From contig JADNYJ010000572.1 in assembly GCA_015501075.1 (NCBI GenBank), forward strand, positions 1 to 20,136: DNA of 20,136 nt, in the 5' to 3' direction. A program made the translations under genes and the position numbers. Numbering within the stretch: position 1 is the stretch's first letter; every line of letters starts with the position of its first letter. The DNA is from Gymnopilus junonius (taxonomy: Eukaryota > Basidiomycota > Agaricomycetes > Agaricales > Galerinaceae). Positions 8,755-18,217 of this stretch are shown piece after piece. The notes beneath the pieces were generated by a model. That model had not been told where the DNA came from, did not search any database, and saw nothing but the letters and a program-made list of their open reading frames with translations.

Positions 8755-10146
8755 TCACACAGCATTCACACATTCGTACCATTGGAGCACGCTGGCAATT
8801 AAGAAAGCCCAACTGCCCCAAAAAGTCGCAAGCGAACTCTCATACTGTGCACCGCTGTTCGTGCTGTACCCAAGGGCACCACATAAAGTGAAGCCTATGG
8901 CACCAATGAAGTTCCAGACTCAACGACGCGAGTGGATTTGAGTAACCACATTCCGCAAGGAGAAAAATCAGCGCCTCACCTCCAATTTGCCATCCCAGAG
9001 AAACCAATCGAGGCTGCCACCATATACGCTGTTCTTCTAGCATAATAAATATACTGGGCAGTGCACCTGTAAATATTTCTTCGAGGCTCTGTCCGGCATA
9101 CAAGTTGACGTACGAGCTAATTATGAACCCTGTGCCACCGACGACCTGTGGTGTCCAGAAGGCGCCATCAAGATGGCCTTGACTTTTTGACAGAACCGTT
9201 AAAATTGACGGTAATGCAGTAAAGCTGTTTTGATCATCAGTGACAACTCCACGGAAGGACATCCAGCCACTTACCCGCTTATCCAAAAAATAGTGGCACC
9301 AAGTAGCTGAAAAAAAGCGGCGAGGAAGCCCATCTCATGCCAATACTTGGCATTTGTCGGTAACCAGACCCACTTCTTTCGCCTTGGAGACTGATCTGTC
9401 TTGGGAACAGAGTTCACTGCTTCAATATACACTTGCGCAGTCCCTTTCTCAGTAGGAGACCTTGGGGGTTCGTGCTCATGACTGTTGTCGTCAGCGGTCT
9501 TCCCTGTCGCCTCGTCAGAAAAAACGACTGCATCGCGCCTATTCAGCGCTTCTAAAACTCCCAGTACAGAGCCAACTTCGAAGATCGTGGCTCCTATAAA
9601 TGCAGTCCAGCCTGTGAGGTCTAGAGATGGTTCGACATGGGAGTTGCAGAAGGGGAGGAAGGCAGCAAAGCCGTTGATGCACCAGATCACACTTCCCCAA
9701 GTAAAAGTCTAGAATAAGAAAAAAAAGCAAAGATTTCATAAACGCGGAACGGGCGTAATGCATATGTCACTCACTTGAGCAACCCACCAACTAATATTCC
9801 AATACTCCAACCGGCCCATACTAGCCAACTTGCCCACAAACCATTCCTTCCTCCTACTCTTCTCCGTCTTAGGAGAAACCGAGGCATACCGCTGTTTCCT
9901 ATGGGCTCTCGAGCCCCAAAACTTCACCACTCCATCGTTTCTCTCCAGCTTCACATGGGTCGGATGGAAGTACTGCCCCAGCCACGCTGGTAAGGATGTA
10001 CGGGCGCATTTTCGGTCGATTGAAGGTTGATTATGGAGGTGCCATCGAAAGTTGTCAAAGTGACCTCCTGACTCGTGCTTGACCAGACGAGCAGGCTTTT
10101 TTGTCAGGGGTTCAGGATCTGAGCCTGAGGATGCTGGTGTCTGCAT
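8755..10146 (-). CDS. Fungal multi-pass integral membrane protein, function unknown (intact paralog)
   Basis: Five exons (minus): 10146-9775, 9708-9275, 9224-9114, 9053-8980, 8918-8755; introns 50-66 nt; 384 residues. I know this only as a basidiomycete integral membrane family without a defined activity. A soluble N-terminal part (about 115 residues, with WHLHNQPS and LPAWLGQYF) leads to EYWNISWWVAQ. About six hydrophobic segments follow: FTWGSVIWCINGFAAFLPF, WTAFIGATIFEVGSVLGVL, MGFLAAFFQLLGATIFWISG, FWTPQVVGGTGFIISS, WNFIGAIGFTLCGALG and TFWGSWAFLIASVLQW. A polar loop of about 80 residues separates the second and third. The start at 10146 was preferred over an in-frame ATG at 10272 because the decayed upstream copy aligns from its own Met at this point (SGSDPE/SSDPE). 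Exon boundaries match that copy, so they arose by tandem duplication. Confidence 0.82.
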
Positions 10147-10360
10147 TGCTTTTGCTGAGAAAGGCGTGAATGGCCGTGAGCTGTCGCTGACATGGTAGTA
10201 CACCGCTAAAAAAAAGCAGGATCTAAGAATAGAACGCGGAGGCACGCTAATATAAATACTACGATAAAACATTCAATGGCATACATAAAACATATTTATC
10301 TAACCATTATAAAGAAGCCCCTGAACAAGGTACTTGTAAGCTAGCAAACCAGTCTAACAA

Positions 10361-11670
10361 TCATTCTCTATTACCACATTCGTACCATTGCACAAGGTTG
10401 GCAATCAAGAAAGCCCAGCCACCCAAAATGTAGACAGCGCTTTCGTACTCGGCGGCGTGGTTCGTGCCTCCGAACCCAAAGGCGCCCGACCTAGCGAACC
10501 TAACGCTACCCACGAAATTCCGAACTGATGATAAAAAGAACATAAGTGAGAGAAGAAGGCAAGTATGAACGACATTACATCCAACGTGCCATCCCAGAGA
10601 CAGTGGTTCTGGTTTCCACCTGATTTCCTGCGCTTCTAGCGTAATGAATGTCCTGGGCAATTTCAATAAAATATTGCAGTTAAGCGTCTCAGTCAGAACA
10701 CATACGCGCTGATCACGAATCCAGTAGCCTACCACCTATTACTTGGGGCGTCCAAAAGATACCATCATCAAGCCCCGTACCGTTTTGAAGAGAGTCCTGT
10801 ATGGCAGGTATCGCTGGAAACCTGGGAATGCATTAAATCACGAAGAAAACGTAAGGATATAACGGAGAGAACAAACCCGCTCATCCAGAAGATGCTCGCT
10901 ACCAAAAGCTGGGAAAAAGGAGCAAGGAATCCCACCTCGTGAAAATATTTTGGATCCACTGAAATCCATTTCCACCGTTTCTGCGATTCGGATTCCTTAT
11001 CGGCAGGAGATTGGTTTGCAGACACCGACTGCAATTTTTCTTGAGGCTGAATAAGACCGCGAGTGGTCTCTCCAGAATTTGAGCTTAGTGCTTTCTTCAA
11101 GTTCGAACCAAAACTAGCGGTGTCATCTCTATTCCAAGCTTCCAAGATAATCCAATGTCAAAGATTGTGGCTCAGAGAAAAGCTGTCCATCCCAGGCTAT
11201 GCGGAGCTTTCATAAAGTACGAGTTGCAGAAAGGGAGAAAAGCAATTGACAACCCGACAACACTTCCCCACGTAAAAGCCTGCGATAATTAGAGCAAATG
11301 TGAGTTGATATTTGGGCATAGAATTTTGACAAGCGTACCTGGGCGACCCACCAACTGATATTCCAATATTCAAGGCATCGTAACATGTTCCACAAGCCGT
11401 ACCAAAATTGGCGCAAGTGATGAATGGTAGGACGACCATAAAGATGCATTCCATGAGCTCTGGATGACCATGATATTCTTTTTCCGTTTTCATTGAAAAT
11501 TGCCCGCGTCGGGTAAAAAACTGCCCTAACCAACTAGGAAGTGCATTCCTGGCGCATTCTTTCGCCACGGATGGGTGAAGGACGAGGTGCCATCGGGAGA
11601 TGTCATAGTGGTCTTCGTGCCTGACGAATCTGGAACGAAGTTTGACGGCTGTCTCTGGGTCTGAACTCAT
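10361..11670 (-). pseudogene. Decayed tandem paralog of the multi-pass membrane protein gene
   Basis: Similarity to the neighbour runs from MSSDPETAVKLRSRFVRHE to LIANLVQWYECGNRE with the same intron positions, but the frame is broken repeatedly. Lesions seen: a missing base at the six A (plus strand) 11515-11520, which shifts out of frame just after PSWLGQ; an in-frame TGA at 11174-11172, where the intact copy has Gly (ATIF follows); a net out-of-frame deletion of about 10 nt near 11142-11155, before LEAWNRDD; and an out-of-frame change at 10721-10735, after FWTPQVIGG. Introns still have splice signals (e.g. GTACGC...CGCAG at the conserved WWVAQ junction). One homopolymer error could be artefact; the nonsense codon plus several indels argue for a true pseudogene. 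It ends 214 bp before the intact copy's start. Confidence 0.85.
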
Positions 11671-12034
11671 CTGGAGAGGACCAGCAAGGACTGGAGAAAA
11701 GATTTCTATCCAAAACTGAATGGACTCGAGTACAAGTAAATGACGTTGTGGAGACTATCATTGCATCTGAAAATAGGTCAATGGCGCAGGGAGAAAGACG
11801 TGTACACCAGGGCCTCGATGGCGACCACATAAACGCATTCTTGGGAGTTCCATTGCAGTAGATTCGTACACATGAAATCGATAGCTGCGTGGTGGTACTG
11901 GTGGTTCAAGTGCATCTGTTTGGCAATCCGACCAAAGCCAAATATTGGGTTTCGCAAACGTGATCAAGGACGCGTACGCCTTCAATCCGTTTTTCGAGCA
12001 CACCCTATACCTTTCGCTTTTCTTCTCATTTACC
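11671..12034. promoter_or_regulatory. Divergent upstream region of RPT6 and the pseudogene
   Basis: 364 bp hold no supportable coding exon. A frame open upstream of the RPT6 ATG (from 11945) is in phase with RPT6 but encodes no conserved residues before [11 protein letters not shown]. The stretch must contain the RPT6 promoter; no clear TATA box or proteasome-box motif was recognised. Confidence 0.35.
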
Positions 12035-13504
12035 ATGGCCGCTGTAGCAACCATAGCACCAGGCGGCGTCAAGTCATACTACCAGGCAAAAATAGAAGCA
12101 GCCGAAATAACGATCAACCAGAAGACACAGAATTTAAGGCGTTTAGAGGCCCAGCGAAACGCATTAAATGCTCGAGGTAAGCCATACCATTTCTTCTCCT
12201 CGCCAATGACCAATTGAGCCTGTATTAGTACGTCTGCTCAGAGAGGAGCTCCAACTACTGCATGAGCCTGGAAGCTATGTAGGCGAAGTTGTCAAGGTCA
12301 TGGGCAAGACCAAGGTGCTAGTTAAAGTTCAACCTGAAGGCAAATATAGTGCGTAAATGGGACTCTGTCTTGCTTGAGTTTTGTTTTAATTCACGCAACC
12401 TCTAGTTGTGGATGTCGACCCAGAGATTGACGTGAACTCCCTCAAAGCGACGCTACGCGTGGCCCTCCGCTCCGATTCCTATACGTTACACAAAGTCCTT
12501 CCCAACAAGATTGACCCCCTCGTCTCTCTCATGATGGTGGAAAAGGTCCCAGACAGCACGTATGAAATGGTCGGTGGTCTTGATAAACAAATTAAAGAGA
12601 TCAAGGAAGTCATCGAATTACCGGTCAAACACCCAGAGCTCTTTGAGGCTCTTGGTATAGCTCAGCCTAAAGGTGTTTTACTTTACGGCCCTCCAGGAAC
12701 GGGAAAGACACTCCTTGCCCGCGCCGTTGCTCATCACACCGACTGCAAGTTCATCCGTGTTAGTGGAAGTGAACTTGTACAGAAGTATATTGGAGAGGGT
12801 AGCAGGATGGTTCGCGAACTTTTCGTCATGGCCCGCGAACATGCACCCAGTATCATTTTCATGGATGAAATTGATTCTATCGGTAGCTCGAGAGGTGAAA
12901 GTGGAAGCGGTGGTGGTGACTCGGAGGTGCAACGGACTATGCTGGAACTGCTGAACCAGCTGGACGGCTTCGAGCCTACGAAGAACATCAAAGTCATCAT
13001 GGCAACAAATCGTATCGGTGAGTATACTGCTGGCATGCTATCCTTTGAACGTCACATTTATAAATTTCATTAGACATTCTCGATTCTGCCCTTCTACGGC
13101 CAGGTCGTATTGATCGTAAGATTGAATTCCCTCCTCCGGGTCCTGAAGCGCGTGTCTCGATTCTACGCATTCACTCACGCAAGGTATATTTCTCTTCCGT
13201 TAGGCCTCCGCTCAAGCTTACCATGTCATTTTGCAGATGTCCCTTCAACGTGGCATCAATCTTCGAGCACTGGCTGAGAAGATGGGTCAATGTTCGGGTG
13301 CCGAAGTGCGAGGTATTTGCACAGAGGCTGGCATGTACGCGCTCCGTGAGCGGAGGCAACATGTTACGCAGGAAGATTTCGAGTTCGCTGTGGCTAAGGT
13401 AAAATTTCTCCTATCGTATTTTCCTCTTTCTTTGCTGAGGATTGGTTTAGGTACTGAAAAAGAACCAAGAGGGAAACACTTCCGTCAACAAGCTGTTCTC
13501 GTAA
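12035..13504 (+). CDS. RPT6: 26S proteasome regulatory subunit 8, AAA ATPase Rpt6
   Basis: Rpt6 is one of six AAA ATPases in the base of the 19S regulatory particle; the ring unfolds ubiquitinated substrates and feeds them into the 20S core. Six exons: 12035-12176, 12229-12348, 12406-13017, 13074-13183, 13237-13398, 13451-13504; introns 52-57 nt; 399 residues, close to the usual 400-405. In order: an N-terminal coiled-coil helix (about 17-65), the OB-fold region ([22 protein letters not shown]), Walker A GPPGTGKT at 182-189, the pore loop KYIGEG, Walker B with Asp241-Glu242 (IIFMDEID), sensor 1 MATNR, and the [15 protein letters not shown] arginine-finger block. The C-terminal helical domain has [22 protein letters not shown]. 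The protein ends NKLFS, so like other Rpt6 proteins it lacks the HbYX docking tail. No defect is seen; it serves as an internal control for sequence quality. Confidence 0.97.
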
Positions 13505-14027
13505 TTATTTTCTTTGTCGCTGTACTGTACGCCCGTTATATCCTTTTATTCGTACTTCTTCAAACCGTGCATCGTGAAAGGTATGAGTATAGAGTGCACT
13601 GGCTCCCTTTGTGATTCAATTCTTGCTCGGGTTTTGCTTTAAATTTCCTGATTGTTTGACGGAAAGAGAGCCGTGACTGGTTGACCGGTGACTGCTGTGA
13701 CTGTGTATTGTCTGACGTCAACGTCCATCTTGGCGTCATGAAATCTTTGCGGATTTTTCTAATTCTCTTGCCGACATGGTTAACCCAAGCACTTGCCTTT
13801 ACTGCAGTCTGTACCCGACTGAGCCTTATCTAGTAAAAACAGCGTAATTGGCACAGGACGTGATAAGCGCCCGAAATTTCACACAGATGGACCTGATTGA
13901 CTTCTAGCGTACAACCTAAATCTGGATGGGGATGTCCTGCCAGCGAAGCCTTCGCAAAATTCTAGAGTTTACGTTACGCGTAGTGGTTTCTTTGGAGGGT
14001 TGACCTTTCCAAGCTCGCAACCGCATC
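13505..14027. other. RPT6 3' flank, no gene seen
   Basis: About 520 bp contain no reading frame resembling a known family. A CRE-like TGACGTCA lies at 13713-13720, followed by related half sites (AACGTC, GGCGTCA). Ancestral promoter sequence of the helicase relic may be included. Confidence 0.4.
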
Positions 14028-15700
14028 ATGCCCACCAAAATCTGTCCCAGTACTTTTTCCAGTGGCTCTTGTGCTGACAGAAGATGTTCCTACCAACACA
14101 AGATCGCAAGCCGTGAAACTCGCGGTCGCGATTATTCAAGTCAAAAAGTAGCAGACGCGTCGCAGGCCAGAAGAATGCCCAGAAATTGTGACACGTGCAA
14201 CGCTCCAGCGGCTCCGAACGTGAAAATGGCCTCTTCTCAGTGCCTCCCATGTCTACAATGACAAGATTCCGGGTCGTGGTCGCAACGTGTGTTTCATCGT
14301 CAGTGGTGTCGGGCATTGGAACGCCTCGCGGACACTTCAGCCATATTTTTATTGACGAGGCTGGACAGGCGACAGAGCTGGAGACATTTATTTCGATTGA
14401 AACCGTGGCAGATGCCAGAATAAATGTGGTCCTCTCAGGTGACCCTAAGCAACTTGGGCCCATTATTCGAACCGGCATTGCCAGGCAACTCGGCTTGGAG
14501 AAAAGTTACTTGAAGCGCTTAATGGACCGTGACGCCTATAACCTTCGGACCTTCTATGGGAAAAGGAACTTGAGGCCAAATTCCTATTATTGATTCTCAG
14601 GACTGACCTGACGTCTAGTGTCGTTAAGCCAACGAAAAATTACCGCTCTCACGATGCTATATTGCGATTTCCCAATGAACGGTTTTATGATGCTGAGCTA
14701 TGACAATGTGCCAATGAGACTGTCATTAGTGCGTATTTCAATTCACCGCTCCTGCCAGCCAAAGAATCTTCCAGTCATTTTCCCATGCGGTGTATGGGAA
14801 AGATGACCGCGAGGCGTCGTCACCCTCTTTTTCAATATTGATGAAGTCCTTCAGTCAAGTCATATGTCCAGAAACTCAAGGGACGATAGACACTTTAGAA
14901 CAAGTATGGTCTTTCTCCGTTTCTCCGTCCTTTGCGCGAATCTTATATGCCATACGGTACTTAGCGGATGCCGATATTGGTATCATCGCACCTTATCACG
15001 CACAGTGTCAGAAATTACGGACAACTTACGTCCTTTTGCTGATGGGGTAAAGGTGGGCTCTGTGGAAGGATTCCAAGGCCAGGTATGTATATTCCTCTAG
15101 AAAGTTTGATTGATGGAATAACTTGCTTGTGATTAAAGGAGCGTAAGGCCATCCTGATCTCGACTGTGAGGAATAGCAAAGGAGTTCGTGGAATATGACC
15201 TTCGGCACACCCTCGGTTTTGGTTGCAAATCCTCCGCCGTTTTAATGGTATGTCGCCTTGAAGCTACATGGTAAAAACTTCCCACCTAAAATGTCAGTGT
15301 AGTCGCATTGACAAGGGCCCAGGCCATGCTTATCATCGTGGGCGATCCCCAAGTTCTTTCTCTCGACCCACAGACGGGCAAGCAACTGTCCAAACGGTCC
15401 AAAATGAGCACTTTTATATTACAAAATGCTCATTTTGAGCCAATTGGACAGCCGCTTGCCCCCCGTGCCATTGTGGCGGTTGTTCCTCAATTATGTCTAC
15501 CTGAACGGAGGATCGGTCGGTCCGGACATAACATGGGACCCAAGGTGGCAGTCGACGAAGCAGGAGGGTATGATGCCGCGGTCCGAACAACTGCCCAGCT
15601 GGACATGAATGAATTTTCACGTCGAATGGAGTACCTCACAATGACGGAAGTTGAGGAGCTGGATGCCAGTGTAGACAGGCTTTGGCGAGACGTCGAATAG
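14028..15700 (+). pseudogene. Relic of a MOV10/SDE3-like RNA helicase gene
   Basis: MOV10/SDE3 proteins are Upf1-like superfamily 1 RNA helicases linked to RNA silencing. The relic keeps an N-terminal CCCH finger (Cys6, Cys15, Cys20, His24) from the ATG at 14028, then jumps to late helicase motifs: DEAG at 14354, GDPKQLGP at 14438-14461, KNYRSH, DIGIIAPYHAQCQK, VGSVEGFQGQ, ALTRAQAMLIIVGDPQ and the C-terminus RLWRDVE. Walker A and the domains before it are missing, so only about 1.7 kb remain. Lesions: a frame break near 14215-14240, nonsense TGA at 14701-14703 after RFYDAEL, a break near 14780-14800, extra bases near 15181, 15221 and 15232-15238, an inserted element at 15371, and another break near 15540. 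Introns 14904-14964, 15083-15138 and 15248-15302 persist with splice signals, so this is a decayed genomic copy, not a retrocopy. Confidence 0.85.
15371..15467. mobile_element. 97-bp foldback (MITE-like) element inside the helicase relic
   Basis: The two halves are inverted copies of each other over about 40 bp. Left arm cores GGGCAAGC, CTGTCCAA and CAAAATGAGCA match right arm cores TGCTCATTTTG, TTGGACAG and GCTTGCCC in reverse order, around a short AT-rich centre (CTTTTATATTACAAAA). Ends are CAGACGGG and CCCCCGTG. CCA occurs on both sides (15368-15370 and 15468-15470), consistent with a 3-bp target duplication. Removing the element plus one CCA rejoins the conserved helicase reading VLSLDP|LWRLFLNYVYLNGG exactly, which defines the insertion site. 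The element has no coding capacity and adds 100 bp in all, shifting the frame. It is not an intron: no GT/GC...AG boundaries fit the junction. Confidence 0.8.
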
Positions 15701-18028
15701 AGTGGGTGTTTGGTGTTCCATTTTTGGGTTTGCTTCCTTTTTGCGAGTGAAATTATAGCAATTAAGCAACTTATCAAATTCACTTGCAGTTGCTATCCTT
15801 TACTTCTGGTGCCTTACAGATTGGTAGTTAGCGTAACATTTGCCTCAAGGGTTATCAATTGACGGATTTAAAGTTAAAGTTAAGTATCGCCCGGAAGGGC
15901 AGTCAAAATTTCCCCACTAAATATCGGGACACATGGGAGGTCCTCAGGCTTTTGTCATTTGACAGATATATCAAAAAGTTTGGCGAGCCGCGGGGCTGGA
16001 TTGTTCATGGTGCTGGTCTGATGCTGGCTCAATTGCAGAGCGCCATATTTTTAGACGACATCGCGGGAGCGTCTCATTAGTTACTTATGGTAAGGGTAAT
16101 GGAAAGTCCTGTTAGGCGGTGAAGAGGAGGAAGTAGAAGGGTGGTCCTTGGAATGTCATCCACGTAGGTCAAGTGCGGTGAGACGTTGTAGCCCATGGGT
16201 CTTTGGCAGACCACAGATACCACTTTTGACGTGCTAACCCCTCGTCTCCCCTGCTTCTTCCCGGTTCAACTCACCCTTTCTGACCAGTTGATTGGGTTCA
16301 GATTATATTTATCACTGGTACAGTGGCTTGATGTCTCGCCACCGTCAGATTTTCCAACCCCATTTTTTCAATTGCTTCTAAGTCTAGAGCAGTGTTGATT
16401 ATCGTGCAAGTAGATCAAGAAACCACCTACGTGGAAGGGTCTCAGATCTCGTACCAAGACGAGGTACGTTCTTTGTATGTACAATAAAGCTACTCGTCCA
16501 TCGGGCGCTTCTATTGTGATCATCAAGGTGTCAAAACGGTCTCAATTAAAAGCACTCAAAGAAGAAGGAGGTGCTTTCAATAGATCGTGAGCTATTAGAG
16601 TAGATTACGGAGTATCCCAAGAATACTCAAGCCCTAAAAACCATGCCTGTCAGTCCAACTGCTAGGTAATGAATTCGTGCCAAAGCTCCAAACCACACAC
16701 AGAGATGCTGCGAGTTTTGATTACTAGTTTACTAGTACTGTGGTCCTTTGCGATCGATCAATGATTTTATCTTGCCCATATTTGTCCAAGGTGCGCCACG
16801 CTGAGCCGGCCAACCAGGCGTAAGTTGACAAGAGGTGCCCTTTGTTCCTATTTGCGGGATCTGTCGGAACGATGAGTCCCCCAAATATTTACTTACGGCT
16901 TTCCACAATATCCGTTCCTGACCGTTACGTCTTATGATGTAGTTGGTAGGTTACTGAATACAGAGCTATAAATTTCAGCACCGAGTCCAAGTCTATCGTT
17001 ATCTGCCGGCATCTAACCATACAGAAGGCCATCAGCTTGATTCTATCCGAACCTTTGGGAAGCTGAGAGACATGCCTCCTTTGGTGTCGGAAACCGTAGC
17101 GTAAGTATGTCGCGTAGAACGAAGTGAGAGAAACTCCGGACGCCTTGTTGAACACCATCTATTGGTTACATGATCAGCTCTAACAACGGAGATGAATTAG
17201 ACTGAGCAAGTGCAGCGAGAGTAGACTGTGCCTGTACCTGATCGAGTTTACGCCTTCCAAACCCACAGGAGGGCTTCTTTCTCAAGGCTGAAAGCGGGGG
17301 TCCGTCAGCGGGGGTGAGGTGCCTGATGTGTTGATGCCTCGAGGCGGTCTTTATGCAGTGAGAAAGCCATAATTAGAGAGCCATGCATGTTGTCAAGGTG
17401 TATGTAATTTTGAGGCACCAGGAAAATGCTTAGGGTTGACGGGTGTACTCACTATTTTCCCCCGTGTCGGATAATTCGCAACTGCATGAGAAGAGGGCAA
17501 CGTGGACTTGGGCCGATGACATCGACGAGTGCTCACGGCATATGGCATGAGCCTCCAGTACAGTGGGACGATGAGGCTGTACGGCTCGTTTCGTGCAGAA
17601 TAAGTGTATGGTCTCGAGTCCCGGCTTGAGCGCCTTTAAAGTAGATGACTAATGTATGCAGCTTCCAAGTCGTCATTGAATCGCCGATGAGTCCGGTATG
17701 GTACCTAGATTTGTTTTGGGTGCAGTGGCTGTGGAAAAGCATTTGGGGCCTGGGGCCTGGTGATCGAAGACGAAATGCCTACCGACCGGCAGGCGCCTAG
17801 AGTGCTGCTTCAGAGTGAGAAAGAAGGGTCTACAGTGTGTGATACAGAAATGTCCTGGAACAGACAGTCACATGCCTCATCAGATATGAACACTTGCTTA
17901 GGCGGGGTTTCGTGGCATTTCCTTGGAAGACATACCATTGACATTGGAAGGATGGTGGGCGACATGAATTTGGGGTTCGTTTGTTGTGCTGACCATGGCT
18001 ATTCATAGTCTGAGGAAGGGATGAAAAG
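15701..18028. other. Gene-poor stretch of about 2.3 kb
   Basis: No reading frame here shows family resemblance, conserved exon structure or strong coding character. The longest frames (e.g. 15859-16080 plus, 16925-17158 minus) are under 85 codons and unrecognised. Small features: short repeats TTACTAGTTTACTAGTA near 16723, a tandem GGGGCCT at 17746-17759, and an AATAAA at 16483-16488 with no gene attached. It may contain eroded transposon or pseudogene sequence that I cannot identify by eye. Confidence 0.4.
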
Positions 18029-18089
18029 GTGCAGGCTAAGCGCCTGTTAGCAGAAGATGATCGCCAGGAACGGGAGAGGAAGGACGAAA
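18029..18089 (+). other. Exon-like charged segment upstream of the G-alpha gene
   Basis: An open stretch reads VQAKRLLAEDDRQERERKDE and ends at a GTAAGC donor-like site (18090). Composition (Glu/Arg/Lys-rich helix) looks coding and resembles the charged N-terminal helix of the G-alpha gene just downstream, but no partner exon with a start codon was found. It could be an orphan exon, a relic or chance. Confidence 0.25.
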
Positions 18090-18149
18090 GTAAGCGAACC
18101 GGTGCAAGGCTCGGTGCCTGTCTTCCAGGAACGAGCCAGCTCGGTTGTA

Positions 18150-18217
18150 GAGTGATATGTACAAGTTTAATCAGTCGCTGTGCCTGAGAATCCTTCCCTC
18201 CTCCTCCTCTTCTCCAA
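18150..18217 (+). promoter_or_regulatory. Pyrimidine-rich leader of the G-alpha gene
   Basis: A CT tract (18191-18214, CCTTCCCTCCTCCTCC and onward) runs almost up to the ATG at 18218. Such CT-rich tracts are common near transcription starts of fungal genes; here it supports the chosen start codon. No TATA box is clear. Confidence 0.35.

Noticed and set aside
10147..10272. 42-residue N-terminal extension of the intact membrane protein from an ATG at 10272
   Set aside because: The frame is open, but the decayed paralog aligns from its own Met at the position of 10146. The extra residues have no counterpart there.
11758..12072. 104-codon minus-strand frame upstream of RPT6
   Set aside because: It overlaps the RPT6 start antisense and has no recognisable motifs; treated as a shadow.
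15371..15470. An intron at the helicase insertion site
   Set aside because: The segment that must be removed starts CAGACG and ends CGTGCCA, with no GT/GC-AG boundary, and it is a long inverted repeat.
16925..17158. 77-codon minus-strand frame in the gene-poor stretch
   Set aside because: No motif, no partner exons and ordinary length for chance; not reported as a gene.
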